In this document: positions 12,945 to 25,569 of the stretch, piece by piece
Layout: every line of letters starts with the position of its first letter
How positions within the stretch are numbered: position 1 is the stretch's first letter
Notes under the pieces: generated by a model
Seen by the model: the letters and a program-made list of their open reading frames with translations, nothing else
Told to the model about the DNA's origin: nothing
Databases searched by the model: none
NCBI GenBank assembly: GCA_003990745.1
Contig: RBNI01000010.1
Location: forward strand, 1 to 64,000
Length of the DNA stretch: 64,000 nucleotides
From: Jimgerdemannia flammicorona
Taxonomy: Eukaryota; Mucoromycota; Endogonomycetes; Endogonales; Endogonaceae
Reading direction: 5' to 3'
Position numbers and translations under genes: made by a program

Positions 12945-14140
12945 TGTGACAAGCAATAGAAATTATACTAAAATATTATAAATAACTATATAGTTATGGG
13001 TATACAAAAATACAGTCAAATATATCTGGGGATATCTAGAACTGCTTTATTATGATATTTATATAATTAGCCAGAAATATCAGAAATAGTATGTTTATCT
13101 ATACAGAACCTGAACACTTGTATACTTGTATAGGACATAAACACTTATACTGAACCAGAAATACCTATCATAAATAGCCTTCTATAATTAGTTATATAGC
13201 AACCAGGTAGTAACCACAACTGTATAAAATACTTCAGAGACAAGAGTAAATAAACCTTACTCTGAAAATCAAAAGCAAAAGCCAATTGTCTGATATACTT
13301 AGGAGGAGAAATCTGCCAATAAGTCACTGCTAAGAAGTTGTGAGCTATTTTCCACTCTAGCCCACTTTCTGATACAAAGCCTAAGTTTTCCACCAAAGTT
13401 CAAGTGAAGAACTTTACAACCATTTGAGTAATCTGCTGCTTAAGGAATAAGTCACCAATTTTAAGTGAAGTCTATTTTTGGTTCACTTGCCAGATAAGCC
13501 TGAAGAATCTAAGTTATCTGCCATTTCTAAAGGTCTGCTATTCTATGCTCAACTTTTATTCAGGCCACCTTATAAAAGGCAGACAGTTTAACTGTGAGGA
13601 GTGCTATAATGTAGGGCAGGAGGTGGAGTTTGTACAGATATCAGAACATTGGCTAAGAGAGTATGAGATACTTGGAGACTTTTGATTAGTAATTAGAGAT
13701 AGGTGAGTATTGTGAGGAGGAGGGATGATGAGAGGGGTCGCTGGGAGGATTTGAGAGATAGATTGGTGAGTGGGTTTGGAAATGAGAAGCTCACTTTTGG
13801 CTATATGGGTGAGATTGGCTGGACACTAGTTGTTTGTTTTTGAGGAGGAGTGGTGGTTGAGTTTGGATGAAATGGAAAGAGCCAATGGGGGATGTCTTAA
13901 TGGGTTGGTGACTGGGTTGAGGTCTGCAAGAAGGTGGTCATCACTGTCTAATGAAGAAGATATATAGGTAAAGAGGAGAGAGAGTTGTAGTGTGTGATGG
14001 TAAAGTGATATTTAACTATGAAGGTATAGAGGGAGGTCTCTCTCAGGGGATTAGATAGTGGGTTGAAATATTGTGGTTAATGGGACCATGATTTATATAT
14101 TGTTTATAGAATCTATTGATAATAAAGGAGTCCAAGTAAC

Positions 14141-14197
<57 letters not shown>

Positions 14198-14884
14198 AGT
14201 CTGCCATTCTTGCTATAAATCAGTCTATCTGATGCAACTTTATAGTAGAACCAGTCTATGATATAATCTCATGCAAATGAAGCCAGTCTCTGACATAACT
14301 TACTAAGAATCTACATTATTCAAATTATCTATACCATCTGAGTTATTATTCAAGAAGTCTACTAATTTAGGAGAATTCATACCAAAACTGAGTTATCTAA
14401 ATTGACTGCTAAATCTGTATAAGAAATATTGCCAAAATTTTTATGCTAAGATCACTATGTCAGAAATTGCATACTTTTGGAGATCATCATATTATATAGA
14501 GATAATTATACTACACAAAGATCATTATACAGAAATTGCATAAAGAACCTGTTATACTAAATAGAGATCATCTACTACTTAAGAAAGAAACTGCTAAATT
14601 AAACAGACCATTATACTGTACAGAAATCATCTGCCACCCAAGAAGGAAGCTGTTTGTATCATACATACAAACTGCCACTTATATCTAAGAATCTGTCCCA
14701 ATAAGGAAATTGCCCAAACCACTTACAGATATCCAGCTTTGACTATTATACTACTAAATACTGACAAGGATACCAGGAATCTTAAAACATTTCATTGCTT
14801 TTAAACAAAGTAACTGGGGGCTTAATCCAAACTACATTAACTCTCAACCTTGTAATTTGCCTCTATTGAGTCAGGCACATTATA
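12945..14884 (+). repeat. 5' LTR of gypsy copy 3, interrupted by a LINE fragment
   Basis: Starts TGTGACAAGC and ends ATTATA, a decayed form of GTTACA, directly before TTTGGGGGCTCAACTGGG, the candidate primer-binding site. A 650-bp LINE 3' fragment splits the LTR at about 13549-14198. Without it the LTR is ~1.29 kb, close to the 1286 bp of the partner LTR. Confidence 0.85.
13549..14198 (+). mobile_element. 5'-truncated LINE 3' end with poly(A), inserted in an LTR
   Basis: Plus-strand sequence matching the reverse complement of the first ~500 bases of the window, i.e. the LINE C-terminal coding region and 3' UTR, ending AATAAAGGAGTCCAAGTAACTAT followed by about 50 A. The host LTR sequence is duplicated on both sides: GTCTGCTATTCT before and GTCTGCCATTCT after (12 bp, with further similarity to ~16). 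Truncation, poly(A) and direct repeats are hallmarks of target-primed reverse transcription. Confidence 0.87.
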
Positions 14885-14949
14885 TTTGGGGGCTCAACTG
14901 GGAATATTTCAAATTAATATAACTTTTTAGCTCACTAGAACTCACAGTC

Positions 14950-17900
14950 AAACTGGATATATTTAATATAACATCAATCTCTACCACTATAGGGAAACTA
15001 GTCATCACCAGTATTTAGACAGGAAGAGAAGTAATTACTTTAAGACTTGCCAATTATCCAGCTTTAGAAGGATCCCAAAGGAAGCCAGCACAGTACAGAA
15101 CCCCCCAGCCAATACCAATAGACTTATTACTAGACCAACTAGACCAACCAGACAAACCAGATTATATAGACAGCTCTGCCAGAGTTTTTGATGAGCTTGT
15201 ATAACAACTTGAAGATCTCATTGAACAAGCCCAACTTTCTGTAGAGGTCTCAACAATTTCACATATTGAATCTCTACCACTAGCTGTCACAGAATAAGAA
15301 CATCAAAGAGTAGCTCCTTTAAGAATAATCTGACCTATTCCACTTTACCCAAGATCTCCAATACCCTCCTCAGGATACCCAGTGTCCCAAACTCCAGCAA
15401 TAACTCAGAAAGTATACCAGAATTAGAATCTGAATCAGAGTCAGAATCAGAACCAGAATTAGAATCCAGAGACAGTAATGATGAAATGGCAACTCCATTG
15501 TCAACCTTTGCAGAATACTCTGAAGAAGACCCAAGAGAATTCCTTAATGGAATTGAAGGAATTGCAGCTCTGAAGAACCTTACCTCTGAAAGAAAAATTG
15601 CCATTTATAAGGCCCAACTCAGAGAACCAGCCAAAGGGATTTTCACCTAAATAAGGAATGATCTAAACTCAGACCTTGGAGCAGCCATCAATGTAGCACC
15701 AACTTGGCTAGTAGAATATGAAGCCATTATCCATTAGCTCATTGAAAAGTATGCCGAAAATGAGACCTGCTATAAAGCTCAAGAATCTATCATAGGAATG
15801 AAGATAAATTTTGGAGAATTACCTAGGGCATTCTTCATAAGAATTCAGAAGAGAATGTATATAGTTAGATTCAATGCCACCAACCAAGACATCATAGGTC
15901 CAATGATCTTTATGAATGAAATTCCCCCAAACATTACTCAATATATCTATACTCTAGACATCAAGAGGTCTGAGGAACAAGTAGATATAGCTCAATAATT
16001 TTCGATATTAGACAAGAAACTACCTAGAGTGACAGTGACTATGATAAAAAGGATGGCAAAAAAGATATCCTGGTCAAAGCCCTACAAGGACTTCTTCAAG
16101 GATAGAAAAGATCCAAAGAAAGGAAACCAGCAAAAGAATTAGGAATAAAATCCAGAATCTTAGCTCCAAGTTAGATTGATTGGTGGGGTAGATTGAAAAA
16201 CTCACTATATTCAAAAATCAAAGCTACCTACAAGATAACAGTGGGTAGGCACCACAAAGGAACCAAGGTTGTCCACCTAGAGATAATGGAAGCTACCAGT
16301 AAGAAGGAAGAAGATACTCTGTCTGAGACAGAGCCCAAGTCCAATACTTCTACTATAGATAATTTGGACACTATGCCACTGAATGTAACAATAAAAGAAG
16401 TGACCAAAGGGACTCAGAACTACCAAATCAAAGAAATGAAACCCAGTACAAGAAGACTGAAGCCCATTCTATTGAAGACTACAGTGACCTAGACTTGTAC
16501 CCAGCCAAAGTTATTACCAGAAAGACAGTTTACCTGACAGAGAAAAGGAAGAGACTTATAGGAAGACCATTTAGAAATATCAGCAGAAGAATCCAAGAAG
16601 AAGATGAAGAACATAAAGAAGAGTAAGTAGAAATACCTCTCCAGTCTCCCTTGCTTTTTGTTCTTGAAACAAACAAACTATCTCCAGAGAATGAAGAAAT
16701 GCAGCATGAGTCTGCTGCCTCAAGCCCAAGAAGAAATATACCCCAAAGACCATGCCCAGAGATATCTACAAAAAGTCAAGATAGAAGTTCCTCTCCTACA
16801 GGTCCTACAACTGATACTAGCTAGAGTCTGAAACAGACTGTTGAGAACCACTAGGTCTAGCACTGGCCAAATTCTAATCCCACAGCAAAAACTGGCTCCC
16901 ACCTCTATTCAAGCTGCAGAAAGACATATCAGCATCTATCTATATGGAGATATTAGAGGACAAAAGGTGAAAATTCTCATAGATACAGGAGTAGCTATCT
17001 CTGTTATAGCCAAATGATTTCTGGACACCCTCCAATGGCCCATTGATGGATCATCCAACTTCAGTATCATAGTAATAGATAGAGCCTAAACTCAACCTCT
17101 TGAAGAAGTATGAAATATTACCATCTCTCTGAGCCACATTCAGTTTTCTATTCCAAAAGCTGTTATCACTGAAGCTGTCACCTATGATATGATCCTTGGC
17201 ACCAACTGGATGAAGAAAATGAATGCAGTTATTGATATTATTTAACAAGTACTCAAGTTTGACTACTAAGGCAAGAAGTATATAATTAAGATGACTAGCT
17301 ATGAGTAATTGAAGAGAAAGAAGAAGATTACTATCCAAGAAGAATATACCAGCAGTGAAGAGTCTATCACAGAAGAGAAAGAAGAACTCAAAGATGGAAA
17401 TGATCCCAGACTCAATTCCCAAATCAACCCAGTAGATGATAGGTCAGAGGACAATATGTGGGCCAGGAATACTATCCCTATTACAATTGGAGCCATTGCA
17501 GGACAGATCAAAGGATGTCTCATCTGTCTCAAAAGACACAAGTGCTCTGAGCTCCAAAATTATTGAGACAAGGAATTTACCTAGTACAGCCTACCCTGAG
17601 TATAGAAAAAGGAAGAGGAAATGCAGACATATTCCAGAGATACCTACAGCTGAAGCTGCAGAAGTACAAGCAATCTGGAATCAAGAATCATCTGAGGAAA
17701 AAGAAACCCCTGAACAGGAGGTTCCTGAACAAGAAGTATCTGAAGAAGGAGAGGTCTCTGGACTTATTCCCTGAGATGACCCTTGCCAGACACCACTAGA
17801 AGATAATGATCTCTGGAATATTAAAGAAGGACTAAGGATAGTTACCATTATCCCAAAAAGGAAACACACTAGGAAAAAGCCTTCAGACTAGAAAGATGCC

Positions 17901-19390
17901 AGCACCAAATGGTCTTTCACTCTCCCCAAGACTACTACAATCAGTGCTACCTTCTGGATCAATAGGAAAAACAGAGACCCAATAGACCAGAACTCCCAAT
18001 CACAATCATATAGTCAATTACCTTTCAAGAAATAACTACAGTATTGCAAATTCAAGCTAGGGGATAGGGTCTCTTCACCTGTACAGAAGTATACCCCATG
18101 TCTACTCTTCTCCCAGTCTATGACCAAGATGGATACCAATTTCCAAAGCAATAATAAATCAACAGATAAGAGCAGTATTTCAGAATAATGGGATACTGCA
18201 ATCATGGAAGACACTCTGACTGCCAAGACTGCAGATACCAGAAGATTTATCTCAGCCAAGATATTATGGTCCATATACTAAAGAGAGGAGGCAATAGAAC
18301 CCAGATCTGAAAAAGCCAAGTAAAGAAACCTGGAAGAAAGATCCTCAAGATCTATAGTTTGGGAGAAGACATCCTTACCCTCATCAGACATACAACTCAC
18401 CAAGAATGAGTAGAAGATGCTACCAATTTTATAGAGCCCTTGACCCTACAGAAAAAAGAGAAATTAATTATCTCTGAGATCCCTCTACTGGAGCCAGATG
18501 GCTGCATCAATCTCAGAGCTTAGAGACTTTCTGCCAGTGGAGCTTCAGCTCAAGGATAGCCTGAACTCAATAAAGATGTTGCCCAGTATGTTCTGCCACA
18601 TTCAAAGGCCAAACCCCTGACCAAAGCTCATCAAGAAGATATAAGATATGATCTCTACAGTCTGGAGGATGAACCCATTAAGCCTGGAAGAACATTGGTG
18701 TTCAGAACTGAACTAGCTATACAGCCATGCAAAGGAACTTACATCCAACTGACCTCAAGGTCTGGACTTACCAGACAAGGAGTAACCATAGAAGGAGGAA
18801 CTATAGATCCAGGATATATAGACAAAATCAAAATCATCCTGTATAACAGTGGTATAGAATAGTACAAAATTCCTAGAGGACAGAAGATTGCTCAAGCAGT
18901 CTTTATGGAAGTCAAGACACCACAATTACAAGGAGTCCCCAAACAGACCAAAAGAATAAGACAAACTAAAGGATTTAGAAGCTCAGATAAGAAGGAAGTA
19001 TATCTTCTTCAGATCAACCACTTTGAGAAGGATGCCCCTCCTGCCAGTCAATCAGACTATACAAGAACCTCATCTTGGAACCAGGAGAGCAAACCACCTT
19101 CGAAATCTTTGCCCCACCTGAGCCATGAAATCTTTTCTTTGAACCCAATAAAGATATCAATTATCTGGACATTGAGGGATATATATTCTCTGACAAAATA
19201 AACCCTGTATACTCTTGAGCAACCAACCAGAGCTGGGAAAGCATCATCTTGTCAAGAGGAACCATCATAGGACATCTGGTACCTTTTCTCAACTGAACTC
19301 ACAGAGAAGTTTATGAACTAAACTTTTTGAGAAATGGCAAAAGGTCTCAGAAGAAAGGAAAGACCCCTCTGCAACCCAGGAGATAGTGAA
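14950..19390 (+). pseudogene. Gypsy gag-protease-dUTPase frame, copy 3, broken
   Basis: Colinear with copy 2. The gag body (about 15.5-16.0 kb) is followed by a decayed knuckle region, then protease near 16.98 kb with DTG intact and a LGTNWM block near 17.2 kb. A Cys-rich segment follows at about 17.5 kb and a second at about 18.2 kb. The dUTPase (about 18.63-19.0 kb) keeps YDLYS, the Ser-Arg-Ser-Gly motif, GGTIDPGY and a C-terminal SSDKKE. This copy reads through from the protease region into the second Cys/His block near 18.08 kb without the 1-base gap seen in copy 2. Numerous stops make it non-functional. Confidence 0.8.
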
Positions 19391-21830
19391 GTCTTCCACC
19401 AACATTGGAGAAGAATTGACATCTCAACAATGATAACAACTAATAGAACTCCTTCATAAGTATTAAGATATCTTTACCACAGACTATGGCAATCTGCCAT
19501 ATAACCCATCATATCACTACAGTATAAATACAGAAAATGCAACACCCATCTATCAGAAACCCTATAGAATACCCCATCATCTAAAGACATTTGAAAAGGA
19601 GCACATTCAAGAACCCTTAGACAATAGAGTCATCTGACCCTCCACTGGCCCTTGGGCCAGCCCTATACTTATTGTACTAAAGAAAGGAGGATAGAGACTC
19701 TGCATAGACTACAGGAAACTCAATTCAGTCACTAAAAAGGATACCTATACTTTATCCAGGATCAATGACTTCTTAGACCAGTTACAAGATACCAGATACT
19801 TCAGCAGTATGGATATTTTTACAGAATTCCACAAGATCCCCATAAACTCTGAGGATATTCAGAAAACAGCCTTTCTTGCCCTAGGAAAACTGTTTGAATA
19901 CCCTTTAGACTTTGCAATACACCCCCTATCTTTCTGAGAATGATGAACTAAGTCTATAGCCCACTGATCCACTACTGTCTGATTGTGTATATGGATGATT
20001 CAAATATCTATTTAGCAAATTTCGAGGACCACCTACACCACCTAGAAGAGTTCTTTAAGCTCACCTACAAGAATCACCTGAGACTCAATGCCAAGAAGTA
20101 TTACTTTGAAAAATAGAAATTTGAATTCCTTAGACCCAAAAAAAAACTGAGAAGATCAATATTGGCCAGTATCCAAGACCCTGAAGGAAACACTATCATT
20201 CCTGATACTAGAATCCTACTACAGAAAGTTTATCAAGAACTTTGCCCAAATTACTGCCCCAATCCGAATCCTTCTCAAGAAAGAAGTATCTTATAAATAG
20301 ACAAAATCACAAGAGGAAGTCTTCAAGGAACTCAAGCACTGCATGACCACAGTATCAATCCTTGTATATCTCAATCTACATAAGCCATTCATCTTGTATA
20401 CAGATACTTCTAAAGATGGTCTTGGAGCAGTTCTAGCCCAGAAAGGATCTGACCAACAACACTATATAATAGCTTATACAAGTCAAGCTATCAATCAGCA
20501 GCAAACCAACTATAGTAGCACCAACTGGAATGTCACACAGTCATATAGATGGTCACTCTGTTCAAACATTATCTCATCAAAAAACAATTCACTCTAATAA
20601 CTGATCATATAGCCCTCAAATAGTTATTCAACTATAAGGAACCCACTGAAATCCTGGCCCACTAGATTCTTATCCTTCAAGATTACAAAACCACCATCAT
20701 CCACAAAGCAGGGAAAGCTCACAACAATGTTGATGTACTTTTCCACCAACTTTAATAAACCGGAAGAAGTGTATACTGAGGAACTGCACTCTAAAGAAAG
20801 CTCTTCTGAACATCAAAGCACAAGAAGATCTTATCTGAAATAAACACCAGAAAGCCCACCAAGGATAGGTGAATATAGAAGAAAAGTTGCAAGCAACATA
20901 TCAACATTGGCCCAACCTCAGAATATAAGTCTGGGACATACTTACGAAATGTGACACCTGCCAGAAGTATCAAGGAAGGAAGAATCATCAAGCATCACTA
21001 CAACCAATTATACTACCAGACAACATCTTTCTGAGATGGAGAGTAGATATAATTAGACCTCTACTAGTTATTCTAAGAAGGAACAAATATATCCTTATAT
21101 TTGTAGAACATCTGACCAAGTGGCCTGAAGCTTTTCCAATAGAAATCACAGATGTCCTGACCATTGTAGGACTCCTCTATAGACTCACACTCAGATATAG
21201 ACTTCTAGAAGAACTCATCTCTAATTGAGATACAGAATTCGTCAATAATATAATCATAAGTTATACTTGAATTCACAAGATCTATCTCAAAAAGACCACA
21301 TCATACTACTCTCAGACTAATGGTATGACAGAATGAATGATTCAGACCATCAAGAAAGGACTTGTCCAAGTTAATCCTATCAACTGAGATCTCTGCTTAC
21401 TCAAGATCCTATAGGAAATTCATAATATCCCTGCTGTCTCTACCAAAAAAAAACCATTCAAAATGATATTTACTAAGAGAACCAGACCTGCTGACCATGA
21501 GAACTTCAGAGACCTCTTTAAGAAAGCAGAACAGTTATATAATCAAGTATAAGTTCAGATTATCAAACCCCAAGAGAGATAAAGAAAGTACTATTATCAG
21601 AAGCAGAAGGATTAGAAGATCAAGATTGGAGATCAAGTACTAGTTTAGAGAAGCATAATTGAAACAAACTTTGTTGCCAAACTGGAGCCCAAATGGAAGG
21701 ACCTTATCTTATATATAACATCAGAGGAACTAGCATCTATTTAAGGAGTATGGATGGATGAACCCTGAGGATACCAGTATATATCAACTGTCTCAAGATA
21801 TATCTCTCCCTATACAATGAATCAGAGGAT
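19388..21830 (+). pseudogene. Gypsy RT-RNase H-integrase, copy 3, broken
   Basis: RT begins at the same GTGA overlap as in copy 2 (19388). YMDD is encoded near 19.99 kb. RNase H shows YTDTSKDGLGAVLAQ near 20.4 kb. The integrase Cys pair is near 20.95 kb and the DDE core lies at about 21.0-21.35 kb with decayed residues. The C-terminal module ends LKIYLS near 21.8 kb, with TGA overlapping ORF3. A deletion near 20.14 kb and another near 19.9 kb remove short segments relative to copy 2. Confidence 0.8.
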
Positions 21831-22324
21831 TGACCAGTATCTCTAGACCCTCATCCTTAGTTCAGTCACTTCCAATTTCTCTATCTCAATTTCATTCAGT
21901 TTATAGAAACTCTCTCTAGCAAATTCAGATTCATCAAAAGAATCTCACCTTGGCCAGAAATCTTCTACAAGTCCACTAACTATAGACCTACTATGTAATT
22001 GATGAACAGTTGCAGAACCTTTCAGCTTCGGAACAGACCTATATCAGAAATACCACAGGTCTGACATAAAGGCATATTACTACTGCTGACAGACTATATA
22101 CTATCTACAAATGAAATATTACAGCATTGGTACAGACACAGTTCTCTCTATATAATGTACAAGAAATGAACCTAGCCACCTACTTGAGCATCATAAAACA
22201 TGTCAAAATCCTGTATCCAGTAAAAGAAGAAGAACTCATTGAGTGGAGTGACCCAGATGCCAATGAAGATGATAGTTCAGGTATTGATGCTGAAGATGCT
22301 TATGCACATTGGAATAATGACTAA
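21817..22324 (+). pseudogene. Gypsy ORF3, copy 3, broken
   Basis: Begins with an intact ATG (MNQRI) overlapping the integrase stop, as in copy 2. The readable C-terminal part (from about 22.13 kb) gives QFSLYNVQEMNLATYLSI, an acidic run and HWNND before TAA. Net length is 508 bases, so small indels have accumulated. Confidence 0.72.
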
Positions 22325-22364
22325 AGGACAGTCTGAGGACAGACCATTCTTTAGTAGGGGCTGA

Positions 22365-23650
22365 TGTGACAAGTAGCAGAAATCATACAAAAATATTATA
22401 AATAACTATATAGTTATAGTTATACAAAAAGATAGTCAAACATATCTGGGGACATCTAGAACTGCTTTGTCATGACAACTTATATAATTAGCCAGACATA
22501 CCAGAAATAGTATGTTTATCTATACAGGACCTGAACACTTGTATAGGACCTGAACACTTGTACAGGATAGGAACACTTGTACTGAACCAGAAACACCTGC
22601 CATAAATAGCCTACTATAATTAGCCATATAGCAACCAGGTAGCAACCACAACTGTATAAAATACCCCAGAGACAAGAGTGAATAAACCTCAGTCCGAAAA
22701 TCAAAAGCAAAAGCCAATTGTCTGGTATACTTAGGAGGAGAAACCTGCCAACAAGCAACTGCCAAGAAGTTCTGAGCTATTTTCCACTCTGGCACTTTCC
22801 GATACGAAGCCTGAGTTTGCCGCCAAAGTTCGAGTGAAGAACTTCGCCGCCATTTGAGAAATCCGCCGCTTAAGGAATAAGCCGCCGATTTCAAGAGAAG
22901 TCCGTTTTTGGTTCGCTTGCCAGATAAGCCTGAAGAATCCAAGTTATCCGCCATTTCCAGAAAGCCCGCCATTCTTGCCACAAGCCAGGCTATCTTACGC
23001 AACTTCGCAGTGGAGCCAGTCTACGACATAACCCCGCGCAAACGAAGCCAGTCTTTGAGATAACTTGCCAAGAATCCGCGTTATCCGAATTATCCGCGCC
23101 GTTCGAGTTATTATTCAAGAAGCCCGCCGATTCAGGAGAATCCGCGCCAAAACGGAGTTATCTGAATTGACTGCCGAATCTGCATAAGGAATATCGCCAA
23201 GATTGTCACACCAAGATCGCCATGCCAGAAATCGCATACTTTTGGAGATCATCGCGCTACACAGAGATCGTCGCGCTACACAAAGATCGTCATGCAGAAA
23301 TCGCATAAGGAACCCGTCGCACTACACAGAGATCGCCCGCCACTCAAGAAGGAAACTGCTAAATTAAGCAGACCGTCGCGCTACATAGAAATCATCCGCC
23401 ACCCAAGAAGGAAGCTGTTCGCGTCACACACACACAAACCACCACTTGCACCCAAGAACCCGTCCCAATAAGGAAATCACCCGAACCACTCGCAGATATC
23501 CAGCTTTGACTATTATACCACTAAACACAGACAAGGATACCAGGAATCTTAGAACATTTTGTTGCTTTTAACAAAGTGACTGGGGGTTCAAGCCAAACTA
23601 CATCAACCCCCAACCTTGTAATTTGCCTCCATTGAGCCAGGCACATTACA
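22365..23650 (+). repeat. 3' LTR of gypsy copy 3
   Basis: Starts TGTGACAAGTAGC after a purine tract and ends ATTACA. It retains many CpG-containing words (ATCCGCGCC, AACGAAGCC) that are TpG or CpA in the partner 5' LTR, so CpG decay has been stronger on one side. Confidence 0.87.
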
Positions 23651-24811
23651 CTATAGATATTGGAATAATGACTAAAGGACAGTCTGAGGACAAACCATTC
23701 TATAGTAGAACTGATATAATAGATGAACATTTAGTATAGCCAAATGATATACAAATTATCTAATACATATAGTTACTCTATATAGTTATCTGTTGTACCA
23801 TCAATTACTTAAATAATCTAATATACTAAATTAGAAGAAAAACTAATCACACTCTGGAACACTGTTCATACTCTAGAATACTGTTTATATACTGAAATAC
23901 TATTTATACTCTAGAATACTATTCCTACCCTGGAACACTATTCCCACTTGTAAACTACAGATCACACCTTCCTAAATTGGTATTACTTCACATTCTATAA
24001 TTATCCAGATAACAACCAGATAGCAATCATACTTATATAAAATACCCCAGAGATTTGAGTGAATAAATCCAGTTCCAAAATCTGAATTCAAAGCAAAGTC
24101 AATTATCTAGTATACTTAGGAGGAGAATGCCTCCTGTTAAGTAACTACTAAGAAATTGTGAGCTTTATTCCTTTTTCACTCCAGCCTCCTTTCTGATGCA
24201 AAGAAGTCTGTTATATTTTATCTACTTATCAGATTAAGTCTGAAGAGAAGTCAGCCATATTTTGACATAACTAAGCCTGTCGGTCAGATATATCTATGTA
24301 GTAAACTTATTTGATATAAATGAAGCAGTTGACTGATGTAACCTACTTGTTAAAAGAAGTCTGCCAATTTTGGTATACTTGCTGGACAAAGCCATAAGTA
24401 CTTGAGAAATCCACTACATTTTTGGTCTGCTTACCAGATTAAGCCAGAAGAGAAATCTGTTGTATTTTTGGTATGCTTGCCAAACTAAGCCTGAGACCCA
24501 ATTTTTGGTAGGCTTGCCAGACAAAGCTAGGAGAACTTGAGAAATCTGCTACATATTTGGTCCACTTGCCAGACAAAGCCTGAAGAATCGCCGACATCTG
24601 TCAATCTGCTATATTATACAGAATCTGTGACATTTAAGAAGTTTGCCGAATCTGCACCTAATTAGGCAACTGCTGAAATCATCTGCATTATGCGAACAAC
24701 AGTGAAACGATTGGATATTTTGTTCTTTTTGACAAAGTAACTGGAGGCTCAAGCCAATCTACATAGCCACGCCAACCTTGTAATCTGCCTCCATTGAGCT
24801 GATACGTTACA
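23651..24811 (+). mobile_element. Gypsy 3' tail plus LTR of a related subfamily
   Basis: Begins within the last codons of ORF3 (TGGAATAATGACTAAAGG), runs through a decayed purine tract and into an LTR at 23715-24811 that ends GTTACA. This LTR is shorter (about 1.1 kb) and closer to that of copy 4 than to copies 1-3, sharing AGTATAGCCAAATGATAT-like sequence near its start and CTACATAGCC near its end. It directly follows the 3' LTR of copy 3. Confidence 0.78.
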
Positions 24812-25569
24812 CTACACCAAAATCCGAATGCCTCGGTAATCGACATCAAGCTGCGATGCACAGGAGCATTTTAATAAATGTAGAGGAGACGAATATGTCC
24901 AACAACTGTTAGGTTGTTGACGAAGATATTGGAAAGGGAAACAGCTATTGCAGACCATGCTGGACGAGCAGTAAGTAAACAAGGGAACCCAAACACAAAA
25001 TCCGAATTACGTGCGCGGAATTGTCACTGGACGGCTTCGACAAGAATGTCGAGACAGGTTGCTCAACCTAACTCACCATTACCGAGATGCCTAACCAGGC
25101 GTAGAGGTTCATCTGTTTCTACTGCCTCTACAGGTGTTGTCGTCGAGCGTTTTTTGTGATATGACTTTAGACGAAGCACTGAAATTCATCTTGGCATCGA
25201 ATTAATTCAAAACATTGTTCTAAAATTACATCTATTTAATAACATAATTACAGGCCTCTCGTTAATCAGAAGAAAGTTGATGCCAAGATGTATCTTTGTA
25301 TCCCCATCTTGGGATTCACTTTAAGTATTTACTAATTTTATAAAATTTGTAAACAGCCCTCACAACTGAAGCTTTTAACAAAACAATATTCCTCAGAAGC
25401 TTCCGTTCAGTACGGTAACCATATTTTTCGTTTTAGCTGACCCGCCACAGACCTGTGGCGTCGTTCTCTTTCCTCAGGGATTAGCGCCAAAGTGATTTTG
25501 CCCCTGCCAGCATATAATTTTGGATTTAGCTGAATACAAAGGAAGCCATCTAAAACCGCATGAATTAAA
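24812..25569. other. CpG-containing intergenic sequence downstream of gene A
   Basis: Unlike the transposons, this stretch keeps CpG sites and balanced composition, so it is probably native chromosome. It would hold the 3' UTR of gene A near 25.4-25.57 kb. No similarity to the repeat families was seen. Confidence 0.5.
24914..25159 (+). CDS. Possible small hypothetical ORF
   Basis: An open frame of 81 codons, basic and Arg/Ser-rich, in the CpG-retaining native segment. The first codon in frame is TTG-like, so no good start is visible. A donor-like GTAAGT lies at about 24970, so it may be part of a spliced or decayed gene. No domain recognised; it may be chance. Confidence 0.2.
   Translation: MLTKILERETAIADHAGRAVSKQGNPNTKSELRARNCHWTASTRMSRQVAQPNSPLPRCLTRRRGSSVSTASTGVVVERFL

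Larger units (their letters stand above)
12945..23650 (+). mobile_element. Ty3/gypsy element, copy 3, full-length but heavily mutated
   Basis: The 5' LTR (12945-14884) and 3' LTR (22365-23650) bracket a complete set of domains in the order gag, protease, dUTPase, RT, RNase H, integrase, ORF3. Compared with copy 2 the internal region is full of transitions creating stops (e.g. TGG to TAG near 19687, CGA to TGA near 19631). The 3' LTR keeps many CpG sites that are TpG/CpA in the 5' LTR. Flanks do not match (ATAT left, CTAT right), and the right flank is the end of another gypsy element. Confidence 0.88.
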
